NCBI RefSeq assembly: GCF_022898935.1
Contig: NZ_JALIRP010000005.1
Location: 62,001 to 126,000, forward strand
Source of the DNA: Paenibacillus mangrovi
GTDB taxonomy: Bacteria; Bacillota; Bacilli; Paenibacillales; Paenibacillaceae
Reading direction: 5' to 3'
Length of the DNA stretch: 64,000 nucleotides
The notes below the pieces were generated by a model. It had not been told where the DNA came from. It made no database searches and saw only the letters and a list, made by a program, of their open reading frames with translations. The position numbers and the translations under genes are program-made. Positions 1 through 7,768 of this stretch are shown here, in pieces (within the stretch, counting starts at the first letter, position 1; every line of letters starts with the position of its first letter).

Positions 1-146
1 AAGGTTTCTTGCCCCGTAAAGGATGATCTACGGACAAACCATTCTTCAGGAATCAAATTTTTACGTTTCCAGCGGTACAGCTGTCCGTAGGAGATACCTG
101 TCAGCTCCAGTAATTCCTTCTTCGAAATGAGATCTTCTTCGTTCAT
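1..146 (-). CDS. YhbD-like (DUF4004) protein, N-terminal part, cut by window edge
   Basis: The reverse strand from 146 reads [20 protein letters not shown] and continues to the window edge without a stop. The [22 protein letters not shown] stretch is a MerR-like helix-turn-helix in which a tyrosine-rich turn precedes the recognition helix, followed by LIPEEWF, as I remember for the Bacillus YhbD/DUF4004 family. A strong ribosome binding site (GAGGAGG) sits just upstream of the ATG, which supports this start. Only about 48 residues are visible, so function beyond a likely DNA-binding role cannot be given. An inverted repeat at 171-188 may be its operator. Confidence 0.6.
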   Translation of the reverse strand, partial: MNEEDLISKKELLELTGISYGQLYRWKRKNLIPEEWFVRRSSFTGQET

Positions 147-170
147 GATACCGCCTCCTCAGAAATTAAT

Positions 171-188
171 GTAACATAACATTGTTAC
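171..188. promoter_or_regulatory. Perfect 6-bp inverted repeat, possible autoregulatory operator
   Basis: GTAACA-TAACAT-TGTTAC is a perfect inverted repeat with a 6-base spacer, 25 bases upstream of the start of the YhbD-like gene. MerR-type regulators usually bind such dyads in their own promoters. The link to this gene is inference from position only. Confidence 0.45.
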
Positions 189-262
189 GTTGTAAACTGA
201 GCGAAAAGATATTTTTAAACTCGAGTTTGAAAATCAAAACCTTTTACGAGAGCAAATTAAAA

Positions 263-292
263 CAAAAAAACCACCAGCAAAGGTGGTTTTTG
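263..292 (-). terminator. Rho-independent terminator of the first LacI gene
   Basis: CCACC-AGCAAA-GGTGG forms a short hairpin flanked by A-runs and T-runs on both sides, 15 bases beyond the stop of the LacI gene at 307. On the minus strand the hairpin is followed by TTTTTTTGTTTT, so it can end that transcript. It may also work for the other strand. Confidence 0.75.
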
Positions 293-306
293 TCAAAACG
301 ATTCAG

Positions 307-1338
307 CTACATATTAGCACCGCAGCTTTTGCGGATCACTAGCTCGGTTGGTATGGACACATGAAGCGCCGCTTCCCTGTGGCTCATGATCTGATCGACG
401 ATCAGCTTTATCGCCGTTGCCCCCATTTCTTCGGGTAATACTCTTACCGTCGTCAAAGGAGGATTCACATACTGTGCCATTTCAATATCATCGATGCTCA
501 CAATCGAAATCTCTTCAGGGACCCGAAGGCCTATTTCATCTAATGCCCGAAGTGCCCCAATCGCCATCGGATCGCTCGCAATAAAGAAGGCCGTAGGAAT
601 ATCGCCCTGCTGGACTGCATGTTTCATTAGCCGATAACCCGCGTCCGTTCCCCAGCCCCCCGTATGCAGATCACTCTCACGGAACAATCCCCGCTCCGTC
701 ATTAGAGAACGATACACTTGCTGCCTTTCATCGATATAATATTCCATCGAATCTTTCGAAAAGATGTAGCTCGTACCCCCGATATAACCGATTTTTTCGT
801 GGCCGAGCAGAAAAAGATGCTCCATCGCCTGTTTCGCTGCCTTTTCCAAATCAAAAACGACAGCGTCACATTGATCGGAGCTAATATGATCTACAGACAC
901 GATATGCAGGTTCTGGTCCTTGGAATGCGAAACAAACGAAGTGCTTACTTTACCAATAGCGATAATACCATTTAATTCTGACATATCCATATCCTGGGTA
1001 CCACCTTCAACCCAGCGGAATACTTTATGGATCTCGATTCCGCGCTTCAAGCATTCCCGTTCCACTCCAAGGCGAATCGACAAATAATACGGATCATAAT
1101 ATTCCAGCTGCTCTGAACACCAAATGACCATCCCTAGTTTAATATCTGGAAGGCCGTCTGTTTTGCGTTTGCGCTCTGTTTTCTTCTTATAATTCAGTTT
1201 CTTGGCAACTTCAATAACTTTATTCTTGGTTTCTTCAGGCACACTAAAAGAAAGGTCGTTATTGAGCACTCTGGAAACGGTCGCACTCGATACTTGCGCT
1301 AGCTCCGCAATATCTTTAATCGTTGCTATCTCAATCAC
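307..1338 (-). CDS. LacI-family transcriptional regulator (MsmR-like)
   Basis: A 343-residue LacI/GalR regulator. The N-terminal helix-turn-helix (residues 5-25, ATIKDIAELAQVSSATVSRV) and hinge region are followed by a periplasmic-binding-protein-like sugar sensor domain, with the family signatures DAVVFDLEKAAKQAMEHL and FFIASDPMAIGALRAL. It starts with GTG, and the first residues (MIEIATIKDI) match those of the neighbouring paralogue at 1573-2598, which shares most of its length. Repressors of this type bind a sugar or sugar phosphate and release DNA. Lying beyond the end of the galactosidase/ABC transporter operon, it probably controls that operon or a related one; its ligand cannot be read from the sequence. 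A terminator follows at 263-292. Confidence 0.9.
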   Translation of the reverse strand: MIEIATIKDIAELAQVSSATVSRVLNNDLSFSVPEETKNKVIEVAKKLNYKKKTERKRKTDGLPDIKLGMVIWCSEQLEYYDPYYLSIRLGVERECLKRGIEIHKVFRWVEGGTQDMDMSELNGIIAIGKVSTSFVSHSKDQNLHIVSVDHISSDQCDAVVFDLEKAAKQAMEHLFLLGHEKIGYIGGTSYIFSKDSMEYYIDERQQVYRSLMTERGLFRESDLHTGGWGTDAGYRLMKHAVQQGDIPTAFFIASDPMAIGALRALDEIGLRVPEEISIVSIDDIEMAQYVNPPLTTVRVLPEEMGATAIKLIVDQIMSHREAALHVSIPTELVIRKSCGANM

Positions 1339-1485
1339 ACACTTTCTTCATTAAACTTGTTCAGACCGTTTCTCCCGGGGAAAGTAAGTTCCTGGGGCAA
1401 GAACTTCTACAATATTATCAATTATACCTTCTTGATTTCCAACTTGCGACCCAATTTCGAACCCGAAATACCGCCGGCTCTATAT

Positions 1486-1527
1486 AAAAAACCTGTTAAA
1501 CCTAGTATCTACTAGATCAACAGGCTT
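1486..1527 (-). terminator. Terminator of the second LacI gene and upstream sugar operon
   Basis: Nested inverted repeat: outer arms CCTGTT (1492-1497) and AACAGG (1519-1524), inner arms CTAGT (1502-1506) and ACTAG (1511-1515). On the minus strand it is followed by TTTTTTATATA. It lies 46 bases beyond the stop of the LacI gene at 1573 and separates the two LacI genes into different transcripts. Confidence 0.75.
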
Positions 1528-1572
1528 TAAACTTCCAAGCAAGTGATAGGATCAAGCTATCCAGGCGAGGTC

Positions 1573-2598
1573 TCACGCCCCGCAGCTTTTTCGGACAATC
1601 AATTCCGTTCGAACATTAACATGTAATGTATAGTCTCTTCCGAGCAAACGGTCGACGATCAGCTTCACTGCTGTGGCACCCATCTCTTCTGTAAACACTT
1701 TGACCGTCGTAAGCGGAGGATTCACGTATTCGGAAATATCGATACCGTCAATGCTAGCAATCCCGATTTGCTCCGGTACCTTGATGCCCGATTCATCGAG
1801 TGCGCGGAGCGCTCCGATTGCTAGTGGATCACTGGCCATAAAAAACGCCTCAGGCAGGTTTCCCTTTTCTATGGCCTGCTTCATCAGCCTATAGCCCTCT
1901 TCCGGACCCCAGCTTCCGACATACATGTGCTCCTTCCGATACAATCCCCGTTCTTCTAGCATATTTTCATAGACCTTCTGCCGTTCATCTTCGTAATATT
2001 CAAGCCCGCCTGCTGTCTGGATGTAACTTGTTCCCCCAATATATCCGATCTCTCTATACCCTAACTGCAGCAAATGATCCATAGCCTTTTTGGCCGCATC
2101 GGCAACGTCGAACTGCACGGAATCATGATCATCCGAGGAACGATAGTCTACATATACGATTGGAAAATCCGAATCAGCCCGATTCGGCTGTAAACCGCTT
2201 TCCACTTTCCCGACAACAATCAGCCCGTTCAAATCGGAGCAGTCAATCGTCGGGCTGACATCGTCTAACCATCGAAAAACGCGGTGAATGGATAGTCCTT
2301 GTTTAATGCATTCCTTCTCGATGCCTTGCCGGATGGTCAAGTAGAACGGATCCGAATATTCAAACTGCTCGGAGCACCAGAATAGCAATCCAATCTTCCA
2401 GTTTTTCTTGGCTTTGGGGCCGCTCCGTTTTCCACCTGTTCTTTTACGATAATTCAATGATTTGGCGACCTCAATGATATTTCTCCTCGTTTCTTCTGCT
2501 ACATTAAAGGAGCTATCCTTGCTGAGTACCCTTGAAACCGTGGAACTCGATACCTTGGCTATTTTTGCGATTTCTTTTATCGTAGCGATATGAATCAC
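1573..2598 (-). CDS. LacI-family transcriptional regulator, last gene of the galactoside operon
   Basis: A 341-residue LacI/GalR repressor, clearly paralogous to the gene at 307-1338: the helix-turn-helix (ATIKEIAKIAKVSSSTVSRV), the WCSEQFEYSDPFYLTIRQGIE segment, the GTSYI motif and the C-terminal VNPPLTTVKVFTEEMGATAVKLIVD stretch all recur with scattered substitutions. It begins with GTG behind AAAGTGT, the same context as the paralogue. It starts only 15 bases after the glycosidase gene at 2614-3978, so it is the last gene of the transporter/galactosidase operon and most likely its specific repressor. The operon carries LacI-type palindromes upstream (9550-9599). The effector sugar is unknown. 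Confidence 0.9.
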   Translation of the reverse strand: MIHIATIKEIAKIAKVSSSTVSRVLSKDSSFNVAEETRRNIIEVAKSLNYRKRTGGKRSGPKAKKNWKIGLLFWCSEQFEYSDPFYLTIRQGIEKECIKQGLSIHRVFRWLDDVSPTIDCSDLNGLIVVGKVESGLQPNRADSDFPIVYVDYRSSDDHDSVQFDVADAAKKAMDHLLQLGYREIGYIGGTSYIQTAGGLEYYEDERQKVYENMLEERGLYRKEHMYVGSWGPEEGYRLMKQAIEKGNLPEAFFMASDPLAIGALRALDESGIKVPEQIGIASIDGIDISEYVNPPLTTVKVFTEEMGATAVKLIVDRLLGRDYTLHVNVRTELIVRKSCGA

Positions 2599-2613
2599 AC
2601 ACTTTCCAGTGGG

Positions 2614-3978
2614 TTACTTCATAACCCTCACAGCTATTTTCTTGCCCGGTTCTACGTTCAAACGAATAGAGCTGATTGTCTCAGAACCGCGAATCTGCTC
2701 TACCTTTGCTTCATACTCTGTACCGTCAACGGATAGGGTGCTCCATTCACCAGGGAAACGGGCTTCCCACACAAACATCGGGCCAGACACATTTTCTATG
2801 ACGCTTTCCCCGTTCCCGTTATGTGATAGATGAATTTCATTACCCCATACTGGAATGTTCTTAACATCACTCCATGCTATAGATCCTAACCGCGGCAGCG
2901 TCATCAGAACTCTGTCGGTTGCGCTAGGGGCAACTCCCATCATTCCGGTTATTAAAGAAGATATGACACTATAAGACACTTCCGGATATTCTCTTCTTGG
3001 CGTATTCGGGCTGGATAGCTCCAGCAGCACCTTGTATGCGACTTCATGCAAGCCGTAACGATAATAGATTTCAGCCAAATGGGAACGTTCCTCAACGTTA
3101 TCCCCGCCATGCTTGACTACATCCAGCAGCGCGGAATTCAGCTGTACACCTTCTTCGATCAATCCAAAATATAAAGGCAGATAATGTGCCGATGCGTAAT
3201 ACTCAGTATACGGTGAACGGTCCTGAAGAATCGCTCCATTAAATCGTCCTGCCTGTTCATTCCACCACTCATTCATGTACATGTGCCGTATTTCGGCGGC
3301 TTTGTTCGTAAATTCCTCGGATTGCCCTTGGTGACCGCGAAGACTCTGAATTTGTGCATAGGCCTTATACCCGGCATAAAGCGCCGCTACCAAATCTCCA
3401 GCCACAAGCGGATGCGTGCTGTCTTCTCTATAAGAAGCGATTCCTCTGCGGCCATAGGAGGCATAATGTTCGGGCAGTCCATCCCCGTCCTGATCCCAAC
3501 GCCCAACATAATCCGTTACCGACCGTTCATAAAAATGGGTAAGCACAGGATCTTTAATATAGTCTGTGTCTGCCGTCCACTGATACTGCCGCAAACAACA
3601 ATCGATTAGATCGAAGTTCGCCGGCAAGTTGTACCAGAAGTCTTGATCATTTTCATAATCGACAGGTGCGGGCAAGCCTTCCTTCGTAATTTCCCAATAA
3701 GTGCAGAAGTCTCGCTCGCTTGCAATATGTTTGGCAAATTGGCTTAGCATGTTCTTGTTATGCTCCCGCAAGCCCAGCAAATGAGCGCCGGTGCTTTGAT
3801 GTGCAATATCCCGCATGCAGAAGGCGTCTCTCCCTGGCAAAGCTGCCTCATACCAGGGTCCAACCGGATCGTCAAAATGAGCATAGGATAAGGCCTGCTG
3901 TTTGGCCCACGCAAAGGCTTCATTTAGTGTAGCGTCTGAGGAATCAAAAGCCAGATGACCGATACGATGCGTCTTCAT
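2614..3978 (-). CDS. (alpha/alpha)6-barrel glycoside hydrolase, family uncertain
   Basis: A 454-residue protein without signal peptide. The segment GPWYEAALPGRDAFCMRDIA near residues 40-60, followed by alternating helices rich in aromatic residues (WYNLPANFDLIDCCLRQYQW, WDQDGDGLPEHYASYGRRG), resembles the six-hairpin glycosidases of the GH37/GH63/GH78 type, where an aspartate of an RD motif and a distal glutamate act as acid/base. The C-terminal 90 residues look like a beta-sandwich domain. It directly follows the GH36-like gene (one base between them) and precedes the LacI gene, so it should act on the same imported oligosaccharide inside the cell, perhaps removing a different sugar. I could not assign a family; amylo-glucosidase-like or unsaturated-uronyl hydrolase relatives are alternatives. 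Confidence 0.65.
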   Translation of the reverse strand: MKTHRIGHLAFDSSDATLNEAFAWAKQQALSYAHFDDPVGPWYEAALPGRDAFCMRDIAHQSTGAHLLGLREHNKNMLSQFAKHIASERDFCTYWEITKEGLPAPVDYENDQDFWYNLPANFDLIDCCLRQYQWTADTDYIKDPVLTHFYERSVTDYVGRWDQDGDGLPEHYASYGRRGIASYREDSTHPLVAGDLVAALYAGYKAYAQIQSLRGHQGQSEEFTNKAAEIRHMYMNEWWNEQAGRFNGAILQDRSPYTEYYASAHYLPLYFGLIEEGVQLNSALLDVVKHGGDNVEERSHLAEIYYRYGLHEVAYKVLLELSSPNTPRREYPEVSYSVISSLITGMMGVAPSATDRVLMTLPRLGSIAWSDVKNIPVWGNEIHLSHNGNGESVIENVSGPMFVWEARFPGEWSTLSVDGTEYEAKVEQIRGSETISSIRLNVEPGKKIAVRVMK

Positions 3979-3979
3979 A

Positions 3980-5779
3980 TCAAATCATTCCTTTCTTGAT
4001 CAGGACAAGACCGGCGCCCGGAATCTGAAGCCTGTGAAGGCCAGTATTCATCTTCATCTGGAAGCTGTTTACAATATCTCCGCAGCTGCTGCGGATTTCG
4101 ACTTCCGCCAATCCTATATCTTCACTCAGTTCTAGTACAAGGCGTGTATTCAAGGTGCCATTCACAACAATAAGCGTCTCCGGCACATGCTCTCCAATAT
4201 TCACAATGATGTCATCGTATGCGCATATCATTCGTTTCTCCGTCGTTTCCGCACGGACAAGTGGATATAGGGAATCCGGTTTACCTGGCATGAGCTCCCC
4301 CTCAATGAAGACGTCCCGATGTTCACGCCAGAAAGCCAGCCAATAGGACAGCATTTTCAAATGCTCACTCGGGATGTGATCCAGCTTGACTGAAATCTGC
4401 GGCACAGAAAACAAAATGTTGATGATCTGCAGCGCAGCGCTCTCCACGGGCTCTTGCGGATTCCACATGATCATATCGGAATGAACCGCGGTTTCGCCGC
4501 TTAGAAGCCTGACGTCAATCGTCCGAATCCGATTCTCAACCGCATCGTTCGGGCAGTCGGTGGCGCGAAGCATATTCCCGTATTTTTTCATCAATGGTCC
4601 AACATAGTTTTGCCGGAATTCGATCATGATGTCCGGTTTGATCGCCTTCAGTCTCGCAATAACATCGCTTAGCAATCGATCGACGGCTTCCGGCACAGAA
4701 GTGTAGTCCATTTCCGGATCCTTCTTGTCCTTGGTTTCTTCTGTCGCATAAAAGCTGTCCACAAAATCAAGCTTAAACCCGTCTAAATCCCATTCCTGAA
4801 CGGCCTTCTCATACAGACCAATCGTATATTCGCGAACCTCCGGATACCTGGGATCCAGCACACCGGTACCCAGATTCTCAAAAACGGTTAACAATTTATG
4901 TTCGAACCGATGCCACGCATCGCTTTGTTTTCCAACAAACGGCACAGAGTACCATAACATGTATTTCAACCCTATCGCATGTACGCGCTCAACATGCGAC
5001 CGCATATCCGGAATTTTATCCTCGCAAACGAGCCAATCGCCACAATAAGCGTATCCTCGGGCATTATCGGATGTTTGCCATCCATCGTCTACAATGACCA
5101 TTTCACAGCCCAGATTTTTGGCGAGACGGCACTGATGCTCGATTTGCTCCGGATCCAATTGCTGATGGAAATTGTACCATGTCGAGAATACGGGCAATTT
5201 CGCCGCTTCCGGTACAGACCCGGGCTCATATCCTGGCATGGATGCCCACCAACGCTGCACATCATCAAGAGTTTGGTAATACGGCAGATCTCTTGCATCA
5301 AGACGGATAACCGCTTCATAGGTTTGCACGGGTCCTACCGGCTCTGTAAACAGCTTCACCGAGCATTTGAATACCGATGTCTCCTCATGAACACCCGCCG
5401 ACATCTCGACGGCATTCAATGCATCAGAATAGGCAAACGTCAATCGGTTGCGTCCCATTGTGTTGAATAAACATCCTACGGGAGCGGAGTAAGTTGCTTT
5501 CGATACGAATCCTCTTTCCCAATCCACATGAAGCCTTCTGTTGCGGTAAGCAGCAGGATGCCAATAACCATGAATGTCGATCGCAGGAATATGCCATATC
5601 ATTTCAACCACCGACGGGTTGACGGGTGCATCGGCCGAAAGTCGTATCGTTAATAACTCCACACCCTCTCCCGCCGATTCAGAAAACATGGAGACACGAA
5701 ATTCTTCGTTTGCACCAATCACTTCAAATTGATATTTTCCGGTATCCAGCTGTCTCATATCTATACTTGACTTCGTCAC
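3980..5779 (-). CDS. GH36-like alpha-galactosidase (melibiase type)
   Basis: Cytoplasmic glycoside hydrolase of about 599 residues that would release terminal alpha-galactose. After an N-terminal beta-sandwich (about 1-180) comes a TIM barrel: VFSTWYNFHQQLD near 200, MVIVDDGWQ near 230, LKYMLWYSVPFVG near 275, and DGFKLDFVDSFY near 335, whose KLDF aspartate matches the GH36/GH27 nucleophile. RATDCPND near 405 offers the acid/base aspartate. I chose the GTG at 5779 because GGAGGG stands seven bases before it; the ATG at 5794 lies right on that ribosome binding site and has none of its own. Its neighbours are the two permeases upstream and a second glycosidase downstream. The exact substrate (galactoside versus related sugar) is not proven. 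Confidence 0.8.
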   Translation of the reverse strand: MTKSSIDMRQLDTGKYQFEVIGANEEFRVSMFSESAGEGVELLTIRLSADAPVNPSVVEMIWHIPAIDIHGYWHPAAYRNRRLHVDWERGFVSKATYSAPVGCLFNTMGRNRLTFAYSDALNAVEMSAGVHEETSVFKCSVKLFTEPVGPVQTYEAVIRLDARDLPYYQTLDDVQRWWASMPGYEPGSVPEAAKLPVFSTWYNFHQQLDPEQIEHQCRLAKNLGCEMVIVDDGWQTSDNARGYAYCGDWLVCEDKIPDMRSHVERVHAIGLKYMLWYSVPFVGKQSDAWHRFEHKLLTVFENLGTGVLDPRYPEVREYTIGLYEKAVQEWDLDGFKLDFVDSFYATEETKDKKDPEMDYTSVPEAVDRLLSDVIARLKAIKPDIMIEFRQNYVGPLMKKYGNMLRATDCPNDAVENRIRTIDVRLLSGETAVHSDMIMWNPQEPVESAALQIINILFSVPQISVKLDHIPSEHLKMLSYWLAFWREHRDVFIEGELMPGKPDSLYPLVRAETTEKRMICAYDDIIVNIGEHVPETLIVVNGTLNTRLVLELSEDIGLAEVEIRSSCGDIVNSFQMKMNTGLHRLQIPGAGLVLIKKGMI

Positions 5780-5825
5780 ATGCTGTCCCTCCATCGCCTA
5801 TCATTATGTTTGTTTGCTTGAATGG

Positions 5826-6722
5826 TTAACCTTTTACCGACCCAAGGGTAATGCCGCTGACAAAATACTTTTGCAAGAACGGATATACGCATACAATCGG
5901 CAGGGTAACGACCATGGTCACCGCAGCCCGAAGGGTGGAGCTTGAAATATTCCGATATTTCGAATAGGCTACCTGAGCATCCTGAATTTGCTGAAGCGCC
6001 TCAACTTCAAGAAGCAGCTTGCGCAAATACGTCTGTAGCGTATCCCATTTTCCATTCGAATTGTACAGAATCACATCAAACCAGGAATTCCAGTGGCCAA
6101 CCGCGCTGAATACGGCAATTGCGGCGAACACCGGCACGGAGACCGGAATGACAATCTTGAAATAGATCCGAAGCTCGGAGGCTCCGTCAATCCGTGCTGA
6201 CTCAAACAACGATTCAGGCAAGCCTTCCATGTATGATGCCATAAGCAGCATGTAATAAGCATTTAGAAGGCCAGGGATCCAGTACACGTTAAACGTATTG
6301 ATGAGCCCAAGCTTCACCATCAGCAAATAAGTAGGAATCAGCCCGCCTCCAAAATACATGGTGATCAAAAACAGAATCCGCATGAATTTTCTGCCGGAAA
6401 AGTTGCGGATCGTAACCACATAAGCAAGCAGCCCTGTCATGAATACGCAGGTGGTTGTCCCGACGACAACGCGAAGAATCGAAATCCCCAAGCCGGAATA
6501 CAACTTATCGTTCTGGAACAAAAATTTATAGGAGTCGAGCGAAAAGACCCGGGGGAAAAAATAGATTCCTCCTCTGGCAGCATCAACCCCGTCATTAAAA
6601 GAAAGGGCCAATAGATTCACAAAAGGATACAGCATGAAAAAAGAAAAGATGAGCATAAATACAACATTACATGTGTCGAAGATCCGGCTGCCAATAGTTG
6701 GTTTCATCTTTAGAGAACTCAT
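5826..6722 (-). CDS. Carbohydrate ABC transporter permease, LplC/YtcP type
   Basis: A 298-residue inner-membrane permease with about six hydrophobic segments (first at about residues 18-40, VVFMLIFSFFMLYPFVNLLA). The cytoplasmic EAA loop is visible as LFESARIDGASELRIYFKIVIP, where the nucleotide-binding subunit docks. The start at 6722 is preceded by GAGGAGTGAT; the longer reading to 6794 would overlap the upstream permease and has no such site. It pairs with the permease at 6739-7692 (16 bases apart) and the lipoprotein at 7769 to import an oligosaccharide. As is usual for this transporter class, no ATPase is encoded here; a shared MsmK-like ATPase elsewhere is expected. Confidence 0.9.
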   Translation of the reverse strand: MSSLKMKPTIGSRIFDTCNVVFMLIFSFFMLYPFVNLLALSFNDGVDAARGGIYFFPRVFSLDSYKFLFQNDKLYSGLGISILRVVVGTTTCVFMTGLLAYVVTIRNFSGRKFMRILFLITMYFGGGLIPTYLLMVKLGLINTFNVYWIPGLLNAYYMLLMASYMEGLPESLFESARIDGASELRIYFKIVIPVSVPVFAAIAVFSAVGHWNSWFDVILYNSNGKWDTLQTYLRKLLLEVEALQQIQDAQVAYSKYRNISSSTLRAAVTMVVTLPIVCVYPFLQKYFVSGITLGSVKG

Positions 6723-6738
6723 ATCACTCCTCGCTCCC

Positions 6739-7692
6739 TTACAAAATGGATGTGTCCAGCGTTTTTTTACTGATCCGGTTTGCACCGAGAACAAGCGCTA
6801 ATCCAATGATGCTCTTAAGTAGTCCAATCGCTGCACCATACGAGTAATTACCAAGCTGAATCCCGTATTTGTACGCATACGTATCGATAACCTCGTGATA
6901 CTCTCTCGTTTGCGAGTTGCCGATGAGCAATTGCTGCTCAAAGCCCGCATTCAATATTCCGCCAATACCCAGAATAAACAGTAAAACGATCGTCGGGCGG
7001 ATACTTGGCAATGTGATGTGCCACACCATCCCAAATCGGCCCAAGCCGTCCACTTTGCCCGCATCATACTGTTCGGTATCCACGCCGGCAATCGCAGACA
7101 AATAAATAATCGTCGCCCAACCGACGTCTTTCCATATATTCGTAGTCGTTAACAGCCCCCAAAAGTATTTCCCCTCACCCAAAAAAGCAATAGGCTGGTG
7201 GATGATACCCAGTCGCAGCAGCATATCGTTGATAAAACCCTCATTGCCTAATAGCGCAAATAATATGCTGGCAACAACGACCCAAGAAATAAAATGCGGT
7301 AAATAGGAAATGGTCTGGATAACCCGTTTGAAGCGTTTCATGCGTAATTCGTTTAACAGTAGAGCCAACACGATCGGGGCTGTAAACCCAAAAACGATAC
7401 CTAAACCACTGATCGCCAGCGTATTGCGAATGATATTCCAAAAATCTGGAGAGTGAAAAAAGGTTTTAAAATGAAGAAGTCCAACCCAATCACTGCTGAA
7501 AATCGGCTTGCCAGGAATGTAATTCATAAAAGCAATGATAATGCCATACATCGGGAGATAACTGAAAATAAACACCCATATAATCATCGGAATGCATATC
7601 AGCCATAGCTGACGTTCCTTATATATTTGCCGCTTTACAAGTTGAAGTCTTGATGTGGGTTGTACAGATACCTGTGCTAATTCGGACTTCAT
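6739..7692 (-). CDS. Carbohydrate ABC transporter permease, LplB type
   Basis: A 317-residue membrane protein of the binding-protein-dependent transport family. It has an N-terminal positively charged stretch (LVKRQIYKERQLW), then six predicted membrane segments, beginning with LICIPMIIWVFIFSYLPMYG, and an EAA loop (TEQYDAGKVDGLGRFGMVWH) near residue 215. The first periplasmic loop YIPGKPIFSSDWVGLLHFK is typical of LplB relatives in Paenibacillus. It forms the heterodimeric channel with the next gene. It lies between the solute-binding lipoprotein and the second permease in one operon. Confidence 0.9.
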   Translation of the reverse strand: MKSELAQVSVQPTSRLQLVKRQIYKERQLWLICIPMIIWVFIFSYLPMYGIIIAFMNYIPGKPIFSSDWVGLLHFKTFFHSPDFWNIIRNTLAISGLGIVFGFTAPIVLALLLNELRMKRFKRVIQTISYLPHFISWVVVASILFALLGNEGFINDMLLRLGIIHQPIAFLGEGKYFWGLLTTTNIWKDVGWATIIYLSAIAGVDTEQYDAGKVDGLGRFGMVWHITLPSIRPTIVLLFILGIGGILNAGFEQQLLIGNSQTREYHEVIDTYAYKYGIQLGNYSYGAAIGLLKSIIGLALVLGANRISKKTLDTSIL

Positions 7693-7768
7693 CCAGCCAC
7701 CCGCTTTCTTGATCGAAAATTTCGAAGCGAGAGGGAAGAGATATCCTCCCCCTCTCGTTCACTTGCCT

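Noticed and set aside
182..364. 60-codon plus-strand frame across the first terminator
   Set aside because: It runs through a terminator hairpin and into the end of the LacI gene on the other strand.
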